A stretch of DNA of 64,000 nt from Caballeronia turbans. Its GTDB lineage: Bacteria > Pseudomonadota > Gammaproteobacteria > Burkholderiales > Burkholderiaceae. The first letter of the stretch is position 1. Each line of letters begins with the position of its first letter. The notes below the pieces were generated by a model. The model was given only the letters and a program-made list of their open reading frames with translations, was not told the DNA's origin and ran no database searches. Position numbers and translations under genes: made by a program. The stretch spans positions 1 to 64,000 of the forward strand of contig FCOD02000011.1 in NCBI GenBank assembly GCA_001544655.2. The letters run 5' to 3'. Of the stretch, positions 29,156 through 36,757 are shown in pieces.

Positions 29156-29328
29156 ATCAATGCGGGAATCGTTTCGAGCAGGACAAAGCACATCAGCGCG
29201 CCGATCAATGCGCCGATGAGATTCGGCGAATACTTGTGGCGCACATGCATGACGATGCCCAGCACCCCGATGAGGACAGCGCTCAGCGCGACGAACGCAA
29301 TCAGCGCGGCGGTCGAGTGGGAGACCAT
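29152..29328 (-). CDS. Small membrane protein, 58 residues, unknown function
   Basis: ATG at 29328 to TAG at 29152-29154, preceded by AGGAGGG. The protein starts MVSHSTAALIAFVALSAVLI and has two hydrophobic segments (about 7-27 and 37-55) separated by a basic turn (HVRHKY), the pattern of a two-TM hairpin. No family was recognised. The strong ribosome site, clean codon use and hydrophobic pattern support it as a real gene. Its stop codon overlaps that of the convergent SDR gene. Confidence 0.72.
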   Translation of the reverse strand: MVSHSTAALIAFVALSAVLIGVLGIVMHVRHKYSPNLIGALIGALMCFVLLETIPALI

Positions 29329-29553
29329 GATGCCCTCCTGCTTTTCTGATAGTCGTTTTGGTATCCGTTAGACCAGTATATGAGTGCGGAGAGCGGAAGG
29401 CATGCTGCGCTGCAGCGCCCGCCACTGAGGGCTTTTACCGATTTGCATGCTCAATTCGACCATCTGGCCGTGGCCGTGGCCCGCGCAGGTTTTGAGCTCG
29501 GCTGAGTCGTCGTGCGCGCGCAACGCGCCGGCGAATCGAACGATGAAGCGAAG

Positions 29554-30276
29554 CTATGGCGTCATATCCGGCTGGCAACGCAGCGCGCCGAGATCGGCGT
29601 CATCGAGCCAGCGCCATTCGCCTTCGGCAAGCGTGTCAGGCAAAACATAACCGCCGACTTGCTCGCGATGCAGCTTCTCCACGCGGTTTCCGGCTGCCGC
29701 AACCATGCGCTTCACCTGATGATATTTGCCCTCGAGCACGGTGAGTTCGAGCAGCCTCTCGTCGCGTTGTCGGGCCGCGAGCGCGGCGCTCGGTTTCGGC
29801 TCGCCGTGCAGCAGCACGCCTTCGCAGAGCCTCGCGAGCTGTGAATCGTCGAGCGGATGACGCACGGTCGCGAGATAGACCTTCGGCACCTTTCGTTTGG
29901 GCGAGGTGAACGCGTGAACGAACGCGCCGTCATCGGAGAGAAGGAGCAGGCCCGTGGTGTCCTGATCTAGCCGGCCGACCGGCTGCACGCCGCGTGCGAC
30001 GAACTGCGGCGGCAGCAGATGAAACACGCTCAGATGATGCTGCGGATCGCGCGAGCATTCGTAGCCCGCCGGCTTGTTCAGCGCGATGTATGCCTTCTCG
30101 CGATATGGCCAGAGATGATCGTCGACTTCGAATTCGAGACCGGCCGTGACGGGAAGATCGGCGTGCGGATCGTCGCGCACGATACCCGCGATGCGCACGC
30201 GGCCTTCGGCGACGATGCCGCGGCACTGGCGGCGCGACCCGAAGCCTTGGGAGAAAAGGAGGGTTTCGAGGTCCAT
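29554..30276 (-). CDS. rsuA: RsuA-type 16S rRNA pseudouridine synthase
   Basis: Isomerises a uridine in 16S rRNA (U516 for E. coli RsuA). The 240-residue protein has an N-terminal S4-like domain (LETLLFSQGFGSRRQCRGIV) and the catalytic motif PVGRLDQDTTGLLLLSDDG with the Asp nucleophile. YHQVKRMVAAAGNRVEKLHR follows. Length is close to RsuA (231 aa). RluE/RluF-like specificity cannot be excluded from sequence alone. Confidence 0.9.
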   Translation of the reverse strand: MDLETLLFSQGFGSRRQCRGIVAEGRVRIAGIVRDDPHADLPVTAGLEFEVDDHLWPYREKAYIALNKPAGYECSRDPQHHLSVFHLLPPQFVARGVQPVGRLDQDTTGLLLLSDDGAFVHAFTSPKRKVPKVYLATVRHPLDDSQLARLCEGVLLHGEPKPSAALAARQRDERLLELTVLEGKYHQVKRMVAAAGNRVEKLHREQVGGYVLPDTLAEGEWRWLDDADLGALRCQPDMTP

Positions 30277-30359
30277 CGGATGAGCGGAGTTGAAGCGCGC
30301 ATTCTAGCAAGCCGCGCGTTCGGTCCCGCGCTTGCCCGGGCGCGTTTCGCATCGGCGAC

Positions 30360-30392
30360 AAAAAAGAGCGCCGCCCGAACCACGGGCGGCGC
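30360..30392 (-). terminator. Terminator after the TIGR03118-like gene
   Basis: Minus strand: a ten-base-pair stem GCGCCGCCCG/CGGGCGGCGC with short loop followed by TCTTTTTT, 76 bp past the stop codon. Confidence 0.88.
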
Positions 30393-30468
30393 CGAGCGTG
30401 GCGATGCGCACTCGGACGAAGGGGCGTCCGGGGCCGGCATCATCGCCCAGGCAAACGCGGTGCGCGCT

Positions 30469-31566
30469 TCATTGCATGTCGATGCGCCCGTACACGCCGT
30501 CGGCTTCGTCGTTCGGGCCGGCGGCGAAAAAGAGCGTGTTCGAGGGCTGCGCGTTCAGATTGTTGCCGAACGCGATGCCCCACAAGCCGTGCTGCACGAG
30601 CGGCGTGCCGTCCGTGTTCATGAACTGGCCGACGAACGCGCCGCTCACCGGATCGAACGCGTTGATCGTGCCGTCGCCGAAATTGCCGACGAGGATGTCG
30701 TTGCTGAAGGTGCCGAAGTTGCCCGGGGCCTGCGCGACGCCCCACGGCGCATTCAGCGGCCCGTTCGCCGCGAAGCGTTGCATCAGATTGCCGTCGATGT
30801 CGAACACGTCGACGAAGCCCAGGCCCGCGCCCTGCACGTCGTCCTCGGCGTCGCTGTCCTGCTTCGCGTAGGTGACGAAGATCTTCGAGCCGATCGCCTG
30901 GATGCCGAAGGGCGCGAAGCCTGCCGGAATCTGCGTGTCCGCGAAGTTGCCGGGCACGACGATCTTCGTGAACGTGCCGTCGAAAACGTCGATCTTGTTG
31001 TTATGGAAGTCCGTGGCATAGAGGCGATGCCCGCCCGCCGCCGTGGTGGCGATCGCAAGTCCCTTGTAGATCGCGCCCGACGCGCTCGAATCGACGGCGG
31101 TGAAGGCGTGCGTCATGTCGACCGCGGGCGCCCACGCGGTGATCGAGCCGCCTTCGCCCGCGAAAATGAATGCGGCGACGCCCGACTTGCCGTTGCGCGC
31201 GAGCGTGAGGTCCGGTCCTTTGTTGAAGACGATTCCGGTCGGATTGGCCGGACCCGCCGCGGTCGCGGGAATGGAGACGACCAGCGATTGCACGACGCCG
31301 TTGCCGTCATACAGCGTGGCCGTCTGCGTGCCGTTGTTGGCGACCCACACGAAGCCGTTCGGATTGAACGCGACGCCCCAGCCGTTTTTCAGGTTCGGGT
31401 CCGTGTGCGGCGCGGACACGGCGCCATCGGATACGACGATCGACATCTTGAAGCGTGTCGCCGCCGGCATGTTGTCGTTCGAGCCGCCGCCGCACGAGGC
31501 GAGGCCCGTCAAGGTCATGACCGCGGCGGCGCAGACGACGAAGCGGCTCCACAATCCGGTTTGCAT
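30469..31566 (-). CDS. TIGR03118-family secreted lipoprotein (beta-propeller-like)
   Basis: The 365-residue protein has a signal peptide ending LTGLASCGGGSN, a good lipobox with Cys at about 25. Repeated segments such as LKNGWGVAFNPNGFVWVANN, NPTGIVFN, APFGIQAIG, APWGVAQAP and HGLWGIAFGNN suggest NHL/beta-propeller blades. This fits the uncharacterised family TIGR03118. Expected location is the outer-membrane inner face or the surface. It has its own terminator and is separated from upstream genes by 109 bp; nothing nearby suggests a function. Confidence 0.82.
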   Translation of the reverse strand: MQTGLWSRFVVCAAAVMTLTGLASCGGGSNDNMPAATRFKMSIVVSDGAVSAPHTDPNLKNGWGVAFNPNGFVWVANNGTQTATLYDGNGVVQSLVVSIPATAAGPANPTGIVFNKGPDLTLARNGKSGVAAFIFAGEGGSITAWAPAVDMTHAFTAVDSSASGAIYKGLAIATTAAGGHRLYATDFHNNKIDVFDGTFTKIVVPGNFADTQIPAGFAPFGIQAIGSKIFVTYAKQDSDAEDDVQGAGLGFVDVFDIDGNLMQRFAANGPLNAPWGVAQAPGNFGTFSNDILVGNFGDGTINAFDPVSGAFVGQFMNTDGTPLVQHGLWGIAFGNNLNAQPSNTLFFAAGPNDEADGVYGRIDMQ

Positions 31567-31675
31567 GATGGTGACTCCTTCGGCAGCGGTCCGCCGTCAG
31601 TATGTTCGTCACCTCTAAACGGATGTGCCTCGCGGCTTATTCCGTTCGCAATCCGTGTGGTTGTGTCGATGTGCG

Positions 31676-33262
31676 TCAGTGCGCGTCATTGCGTCCCTTC
31701 GATACCACGGGCACGCCGAGGCCGAAGGGCGTGTAGCGCGAATCGTCGTCATCGGCCGACATCGCGGGATGCCGATTGCCCGCGCTCCAGCGGCCGTCGA
31801 AGGTCATCGTCGGGACGATCGGCTTCGGTATGCCGCTGGCTTGCCGGAAGTATTCGGTATTGGTCTCGTTTTGCACGGCGAGCGCACGACGCAGGGTCGC
31901 CTGCGTCTGTCCGTTGCGCGGGTCGAGCGCCACCGCGCGGCGCGCATTGCGCAACGCGCACGCCGGGTCCATGTTCGCGGCGCACGTGCGGGCGCTCGCC
32001 ATTGCGCTGTCGCGTGCGCGTTCCTGACGCGACAATTCGGCCGCGATCTGCTGTATTTCCGGACTGCGCGGCTCACTTGCATAGAGGCCGCGCATGTGAC
32101 GGCGCGCGGCGGTGAGATCGCGGGCGGCGAGCGCTTGCTGGAGCGCCGCGATGCTTCGCGCGACGGCCGCGGGCAGCGGCTCCGCAGCGGGCTGAGCCGG
32201 GCGTGCAGCGGGTTTTTCGGCAGCTGCGATCGCCGGGATACTTCGAGGCGGCTCGGCCGTGCGCGCGACCGGTGTGGCTTGCGCGGGCGCTTGCGCCGAC
32301 GGTTTTGCCGGGATGGGAATAGCTGCGCTCAGCGTCGTGCTGGCATGCGGTTCCGCTTTCTGTGTCGATGCGACGACCGGCGCCGATGGTTTGATCGGCG
32401 GCGCAGCGGCAGCGACCGACGCGCCCGCCGCAGCGGCTGAGCTGGTCGTCGCGTTCGTGGTGGCGGGCTTCGCCGACGCTACGGCAGTCGTTGGAGCGAT
32501 GCCGGGCGACGGTGGGCTCGCCGTGGCGTGAGCCGTGGGTGCGGCGGGCGCGGCGGGCACCGGCGGCTTCGCAGGCGCGGCGGCGGCAACCGTACTGACC
32601 GATGCCGGCATGCTCGCGACGGCCACACGAGGTTCTACGCGAGGTGCGACCGACGTGGTTTGCGTGGTCGCATGCGCGGCCGCGGGAGCGCCTGGCGAGA
32701 CGGACGCGTGCTCTTCGCGCGCGTGATTTGCCGATGACGCGGGCGTGACGGCCTGCGCGTTCGTCGAGTCCGCTTTGGAGCGCATCAGCGATGCCTGTCG
32801 CGCAGTGTTGGCGCCAGGCGCGGCGGATGCGCGGTCGTGAACCGAGCCAGCCACGCTGATGCCGGGGTCGTCGCTCGGCGGTGGTGCGTTGTCGTCCAGA
32901 CGTGCATAAAAGTACGCGCCGACCGCGATGCTCGCGACCACTCCGCCGACCAGCACGGCGATGGCCGTGTGTGCGGACTTGCGCCGCTGCTCCTGCAAAT
33001 CGCCGGGTTCGATGAAGTTCGGATACGACGTCAACATCCTGCGGCGCACGAGGCGCTGCAGCCAGTGGCTGTCATCCCAATCGACGATGTCGAGTTGCGC
33101 GGGCACCGGCACGCTCGCGCGGGTTTCCGTGCGGCTCGTGAAAATCGCGCCCTGACGATCGGCGCCGCAGGATGGGCAAGTCTCTTCTTCGGCTGGCGAA
33201 ACGGTGTTGCAGCGCTGGCAGATGACGGAGTCGAGCGACAGCGAGTATTCAGGTCGATTCAT
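31676..33262 (-). CDS. Zinc-ribbon, single-TM, Ala/Pro-rich protein with C-terminal helical domain; function unknown
   Basis: A 528-residue protein with an unusual layout. Residues 15-32 form a zinc ribbon (CQRC...CPSC). A cytoplasmic segment follows, then one transmembrane helix (about 98-120) and a long low-complexity Ala/Pro/Thr/Ser stretch (about 125-345). A helical region (about 355-450, AVARSIAALQQALAARDLTAARRHMR...) resembles TPR repeats and has two Cys (TCAANMDPAC) that could pair outside the cytoplasm. The polar tail ends at 528. Topology (N-in, C-out) is inferred. No family was recognised, and it lies alone between a lipoprotein gene and orphan ORFs. Confidence 0.75.
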   Translation of the reverse strand: MNRPEYSLSLDSVICQRCNTVSPAEEETCPSCGADRQGAIFTSRTETRASVPVPAQLDIVDWDDSHWLQRLVRRRMLTSYPNFIEPGDLQEQRRKSAHTAIAVLVGGVVASIAVGAYFYARLDDNAPPPSDDPGISVAGSVHDRASAAPGANTARQASLMRSKADSTNAQAVTPASSANHAREEHASVSPGAPAAAHATTQTTSVAPRVEPRVAVASMPASVSTVAAAAPAKPPVPAAPAAPTAHATASPPSPGIAPTTAVASAKPATTNATTSSAAAAGASVAAAAPPIKPSAPVVASTQKAEPHASTTLSAAIPIPAKPSAQAPAQATPVARTAEPPRSIPAIAAAEKPAARPAQPAAEPLPAAVARSIAALQQALAARDLTAARRHMRGLYASEPRSPEIQQIAAELSRQERARDSAMASARTCAANMDPACALRNARRAVALDPRNGQTQATLRRALAVQNETNTEYFRQASGIPKPIVPTMTFDGRWSAGNRHPAMSADDDDSRYTPFGLGVPVVSKGRNDAH

Positions 33263-33282
33263 GTCGCACCCTTCTTCGAGTT

Positions 33283-33807
33283 ATGGCTCGACGCATCGCG
33301 CGAGCGGGTTACGACATCGAGATAGTCCTAAGCAACCCGAAATGCGGGCGCTGCGCGAGCGAGCATCCCGTGATGTTCCCCGCGGCGGGATTCCGAATGC
33401 CGATGGAAGGTATTTTTACGGCGCGCGGTGAGGTGCGTCTACGCGATTGCGCACATTCGCGAATCGTGACGTTGGAGAGAAACGGTTTCGACGTCCGAAC
33501 ACGAGATAGCCATCCGGACGACTTCCCGCAAATGTTTGCGCGGGCGAAATTGTGTGTCATCAGCTACGAAAAGGATGATGACAATGCGATCGAACGGCTT
33601 CGACGCGACGGCGCGGCAGTTGATCGTCGGACTGCCGCTGTTCATGGGCGAGATCGTTTGCGCTGGCCGTGCTGCGGGGGAGATGCGCGGCGAGTTCTGG
33701 ATGTCCACGCAACGAATCCGTCAGGCGATATTTATCGCGTATCTGGGAATTTTCGCCTCTCTGATTGGCGTGCTTCCATGGATATACTTGCTCGTGGCTT
33801 CGTTTAG
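33283..33807 (+). CDS. Hypothetical ORF, possibly a decayed gene
   Basis: The frame starts MARRIARAGYDIEIVLSNPK and encodes 174 residues. The first about 95 residues look protein-like, with a Cys pair (PKCGRCASEHP). After about 33580 composition becomes arginine-rich and shadow-like, while another frame looks more natural, so a frameshift near 33570-33590 is possible. There is no clear ribosome site. No family recognised. Confidence 0.3.
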   Translation: MARRIARAGYDIEIVLSNPKCGRCASEHPVMFPAAGFRMPMEGIFTARGEVRLRDCAHSRIVTLERNGFDVRTRDSHPDDFPQMFARAKLCVISYEKDDDNAIERLRRDGAAVDRRTAAVHGRDRLRWPCCGGDARRVLDVHATNPSGDIYRVSGNFRLSDWRASMDILARGFV

Positions 33808-33916
33808 TGAAGAGGTCAGAGAGATCTTGCCGTTTCATCCGCTGTGGGATTCTTTGGTCTACTACCTATTTTCAGTTGCGTTGAATGAAAGCAAGGCTAG
33901 GGTGGCGAGGTGGTGA
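33701..33916 (+). CDS. Hypothetical small membrane protein, 71 residues
   Basis: Starts MSTQRIRQAIFIAYLGIFAS; one or two hydrophobic segments (about 8-32 and possibly 50-60). The frame is open back to 33536, so it may be the C-terminal part of a longer or frameshifted product. Codon use is AT-richer than the surroundings. Its stop overlaps the next small ORF (GTGA). Unknown function. Confidence 0.4.
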   Translation: MSTQRIRQAIFIAYLGIFASLIGVLPWIYLLVASFSEEVREILPFHPLWDSLVYYLFSVALNESKARVARW

Positions 33917-34056
33917 ACTTCGTTTTGGGATTTTTCCGGGAATATTGGCCGGTCGTGGTTGCGTGCGCGTTCGCGAGATTTGGCGTACCGGTCGTGGTCC
34001 ACTGGCTGTTTCGCAATTTCGTCAAGGAGGCGGAAGGGCGCTCGGGCGTCGAGTAA
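33913..34056 (+). CDS. Hypothetical small membrane-associated ORF, 47 residues
   Basis: GTG at 33913 overlaps the previous stop by four bases. The product starts MNFVLGFFREYWPVVVACAF, has one hydrophobic stretch (about 12-33), and ends with a charged tail. The GTGA overlap suggests coupled translation with the upstream ORF. No family recognised; low confidence because of size. Confidence 0.38.
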   Translation: MNFVLGFFREYWPVVVACAFARFGVPVVVHWLFRNFVKEAEGRSGVE

Positions 34057-34136
34057 CAACGAGGCCGACGCGGATACGTCATTGCGGCGTGATCTTGAAG
34101 TACGTATAGGAACAGGAACACGTCCGCCCCAAACGC

Positions 34137-34166
34137 AAAAAAGCCGCTCACTTCGGAGCGGCTTTT
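34137..34166 (-). terminator. Terminator of tRNA-Leu
   Basis: Minus strand: AAGCCGCTCCGAAGTGAGCGGCTT followed by TTTTGCG, about 10 bp past the tRNA 3' end. Confidence 0.88.
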
Positions 34167-34176
34167 GCATGAATTC

Positions 34177-34261
34177 TGGTGCCCAGGGCCGGAATCGAAC
34201 CGGCACGCCTTGCGGCGGGGGATTTTGAGTCCCCTGCGTCTACCAATTTCACCACCTGGGC
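34177..34261 (-). tRNA. tRNA-Leu (anticodon CAA)
   Basis: The minus strand gives an 85-base tRNA with encoded CCA. The acceptor stem is GCCCAGG/CCTGGGC followed by ACCA. The anticodon stem-loop is GGGGA-CTCAAAA-TCCCC with anticodon CAA, the long variable arm of class II tRNAs is present, and the T loop reads GGTTCGATTCC. It reads UUG leucine codons. Confidence 0.96.
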
Positions 34262-34374
34262 CTTGATCGACTCGTAGCAACACGTCGCAGCAACGAGCCA
34301 ATCGAGTCGGCGATTATGACCGAAAACGTCGCCGCCGGCAAGCAGCATCGGCGGCGTGTTCCCAAGCTGGGAAA

Positions 34375-35535
34375 TTACTGAGCGAGATACGTGAACGCAC
34401 CGTTCGTGATCACGCCCATCACGCTCGCGCGCTGATCCAGACCGACGTGATCCGTCGCGCTCGTATTCACGACGCCGTTCGGCACGACGAGCTCATGCGC
34501 GTGCTCCAGTTCCGAGCGCAGCGCGACGCGAAACTCCTTCGTGCCCGGCTTGGCCGTGTGAAGCGCGCGCGCCACCGCATCCTGCAGACGCGGATAGACG
34601 CCGGCCGCATCGCCCGCGAATTGCGTGACTGTGCCCTTGCCGTATTTTTCCTCGTAGGCGTTCACGAACGCGAGTGCGGCCTTTTTCGACGGATGATCCG
34701 CCGGCAGCGTCCGGGCGACGACGACCGGCTGCGTCGGAAACAGCGTGCCTTCGACATCCTTGCCGCCGAGCTTGATGAACTCGGGCGTCGCTATGCCATG
34801 CGTCTGATAGATCGCGCCCTTGTAGCCGCGCTCGACGAGCGTGCGCTGAGGCAGCACCGTGGGCGTGCCCGCGCCCGCGATCAGCACCGCGTCCGGCTTC
34901 GCGGACATGAGCTTCAGAATCTGGCCGGTGACGCTCGCATCGGTCCGGTTGAAGCGCTCGCTCGCGACAATCTTGATATGCCGGAGATCGGCGAACTTGG
35001 TGAACTCGTTGAGCCAGCTATCGCCGTAGCTGTCCGCGAAACCGATGAAACCGACCGTCTTCACGCCGTGATTGGCCATGTATCGCGTCATCACGTCGGC
35101 CATCGCGCGGTCGGTCTGCGCCATCTTGAATGCCCACACCTTCTTGCCTTCCTGCGGTTCCACGACCGAAGCCGAGCCGATCAGCGTAATCATCGGCGTT
35201 TCCGATTCGGCGACGGGATCGAGCGCGGCAAGGGCGGCAGGCGTGATGTTCGGCCCGACGATCACGTCGACATGATCCTCGCTGATGAGCTTGCGGATGT
35301 TGCGCACGGCCGCGCCCGGGTCCGAGCCGTCGTCCAGAATGATGTACTCCGCGTTCTGCCCGGCGATGGTTTTCGGCCACATCAGCATCGCATTCTTGCT
35401 CGTGATGCCGATCGCGGCGGCGGGGCCGGTGCTCGACAGGTCGATGCCGACTTTCAGTTGGGCGTGCGCGGCCGCCGCGATTACGGACAAGACGACGCCG
35501 GCGGCAAGCCGGCGCGTGAACTTCGACAGCATCAT
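34375..35535 (-). CDS. Periplasmic substrate-binding protein, branched-chain amino acid ABC type (orphan)
   Basis: The 386-residue protein has an N-terminal signal peptide (KFTRRLAAGVVLSVIAAAAHA, cleavage after AHA) and a type I periplasmic binding fold: LKVGIDLSSTGPAAAIG, DDGSDPGAAVRNIRKLI, VDVIVGPNITPAALA, GFIGFADSYGDSW. No permease or ATPase gene is adjacent, so it must share a transporter elsewhere. It lies downstream of cysB on the same strand, hinting at an organosulfur or unrelated ligand, not demonstrable here. ATG at 35535 is preceded by GGAG; a TTG at 35550 is less likely. Confidence 0.88.
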   Translation of the reverse strand: MMLSKFTRRLAAGVVLSVIAAAAHAQLKVGIDLSSTGPAAAIGITSKNAMLMWPKTIAGQNAEYIILDDGSDPGAAVRNIRKLISEDHVDVIVGPNITPAALAALDPVAESETPMITLIGSASVVEPQEGKKVWAFKMAQTDRAMADVMTRYMANHGVKTVGFIGFADSYGDSWLNEFTKFADLRHIKIVASERFNRTDASVTGQILKLMSAKPDAVLIAGAGTPTVLPQRTLVERGYKGAIYQTHGIATPEFIKLGGKDVEGTLFPTQPVVVARTLPADHPSKKAALAFVNAYEEKYGKGTVTQFAGDAAGVYPRLQDAVARALHTAKPGTKEFRVALRSELEHAHELVVPNGVVNTSATDHVGLDQRASVMGVITNGAFTYLAQ

Positions 35536-35590
35536 CGGAAAGGTCTCCAAGGGAGGGAATTTTTTGAGGCAGCGTGCGCCGCCATTTTAT

Positions 35591-36532
35591 TCAGAGCTCG
35601 TAACTCTCGTGCTCGCCGGAAAGCGCCTGCTCGATCAACTTGCGGTTCAGCGACGGCGACAGCAATTCGACGAGCGTATACACATAGCTGCGCAGATACG
35701 CGCCCTGTTTCAGCGCGAGACGCGTGACGTTCGTGCCGAACAGATGGCCGACGGGCATCGCGCGCAGATGTTTGTCGCGCTCCGGATTGAACGCGATATC
35801 GGCCAGGATCCCAACGCCGAGCCCCAGCTCGACGTAAGTCTTGATCACGTCGGCGTCGATGGCCTCGAGCACGACATCCGGCGTCAGGTTGCGTCGCGCG
35901 AACGCCTGATTGATCTTCGTGCGCCCGGCGAACGACGCTTCGTAGGTGATGATCGGATATTGCGCGAGGTCGTCGAGCGTGAGCGTCTTGCGCTCGAGCA
36001 GCGGATGGTCCGGCAGCATGACGGCGAGGTGTTGCCACTGGAAGCATGGCAGCGAAATCAGCTCTTTATAGTTGGCGATTGCCTCGGTCGCGATGGCGAT
36101 ATCCGCCTGATCGTGGATGACCATCTCCGCGACCTGCGTGGGGCTGCCTTGCAGAATCGAAAGGTGGACCTTGGGAAAGCGCTTCTTGAACTCCGCAATT
36201 GCCGATGGCAGCGAGTAGCGCGCCTGCGTATGCGTGGCGGCGATGACGAGATTGCCCTGGTCCTGCGCCGCGTAATCCTTGCCGACGCGCTTCAGGCTCT
36301 CGACTTCCTGCAATATTTTCTCGACGGACGCGAGGATGATGCGGCCCGGCTCCGTCAGCGAGCGCACGCGCTTGCCGTGGCGCGTGAAGATTTCGACGCC
36401 CAGTTCGTCCTCCAGCTCGATGATCGCCTTCGAGACGCCCGGCTGGGATGTATACAGTGCCTTCGCGGCTTCCGTCAGATTGAAATTCTGCCGGACGGCC
36501 TCGCGCACGAAGCGGAACTGATGCAGATTCAT
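35591..36532 (-). CDS. cysB: LysR-type regulator CysB of sulfur assimilation
   Basis: The 313-residue protein has an N-terminal winged helix-turn-helix (FNLTEAAKALYTSQPGVSKAIIELEDELG) and a CysB-type effector domain (ATHTQARYSLP, ILQGSPTQVAEMV, ITYEASFAGRTKI). It is the usual activator of cys genes when sulfate is the sulfur source, with acetylserine as effector in enterobacteria. It is divergent from the cysI operon, the expected target. The sulfonate-specific relatives Cbl/SsuR are similar, but the position favours CysB. Confidence 0.9.
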   Translation of the reverse strand: MNLHQFRFVREAVRQNFNLTEAAKALYTSQPGVSKAIIELEDELGVEIFTRHGKRVRSLTEPGRIILASVEKILQEVESLKRVGKDYAAQDQGNLVIAATHTQARYSLPSAIAEFKKRFPKVHLSILQGSPTQVAEMVIHDQADIAIATEAIANYKELISLPCFQWQHLAVMLPDHPLLERKTLTLDDLAQYPIITYEASFAGRTKINQAFARRNLTPDVVLEAIDADVIKTYVELGLGVGILADIAFNPERDKHLRAMPVGHLFGTNVTRLALKQGAYLRSYVYTLVELLSPSLNRKLIEQALSGEHESYEL

Positions 36533-36757
36533 TTATAACTCAACCGCATATCAAAGTAATTTTTCAGTCGTTTGCAATATATAGCAGGTTCTTTACTATC
36601 AGTCCAATTTTTCCAATATCCATATCTCTATCTGTCATAAGCAAATGAGCGTTTCGTCTGAACGACGCTCGCGACAGCGACTCAATGGGTATTCGATGGA
36701 CGAGACGCGCTGCGTAACCTAGGACGCGGCGCCTTTACAAGAACTTGGGGCCCCCGA
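36533..36757 (+). promoter_or_regulatory. cysB-cysI divergent regulatory region
   Basis: 225 bp between divergent cysB and cysI; 36535-36650 is distinctly AT-rich (TTGCAATATATAGC, TTTACTATCAG), as expected for LysR-type binding and promoters in both directions. Individual -35/-10 elements and CysB sites cannot be fixed by eye. Confidence 0.45.

Noticed and set aside
30019-32115. Plus-strand 698-codon frame across rsuA, the TIGR03118-like gene and the zinc-ribbon gene
   Set aside because: Antisense to three recognisable or compositionally normal genes; crosses a strong terminator and lacks any domain.
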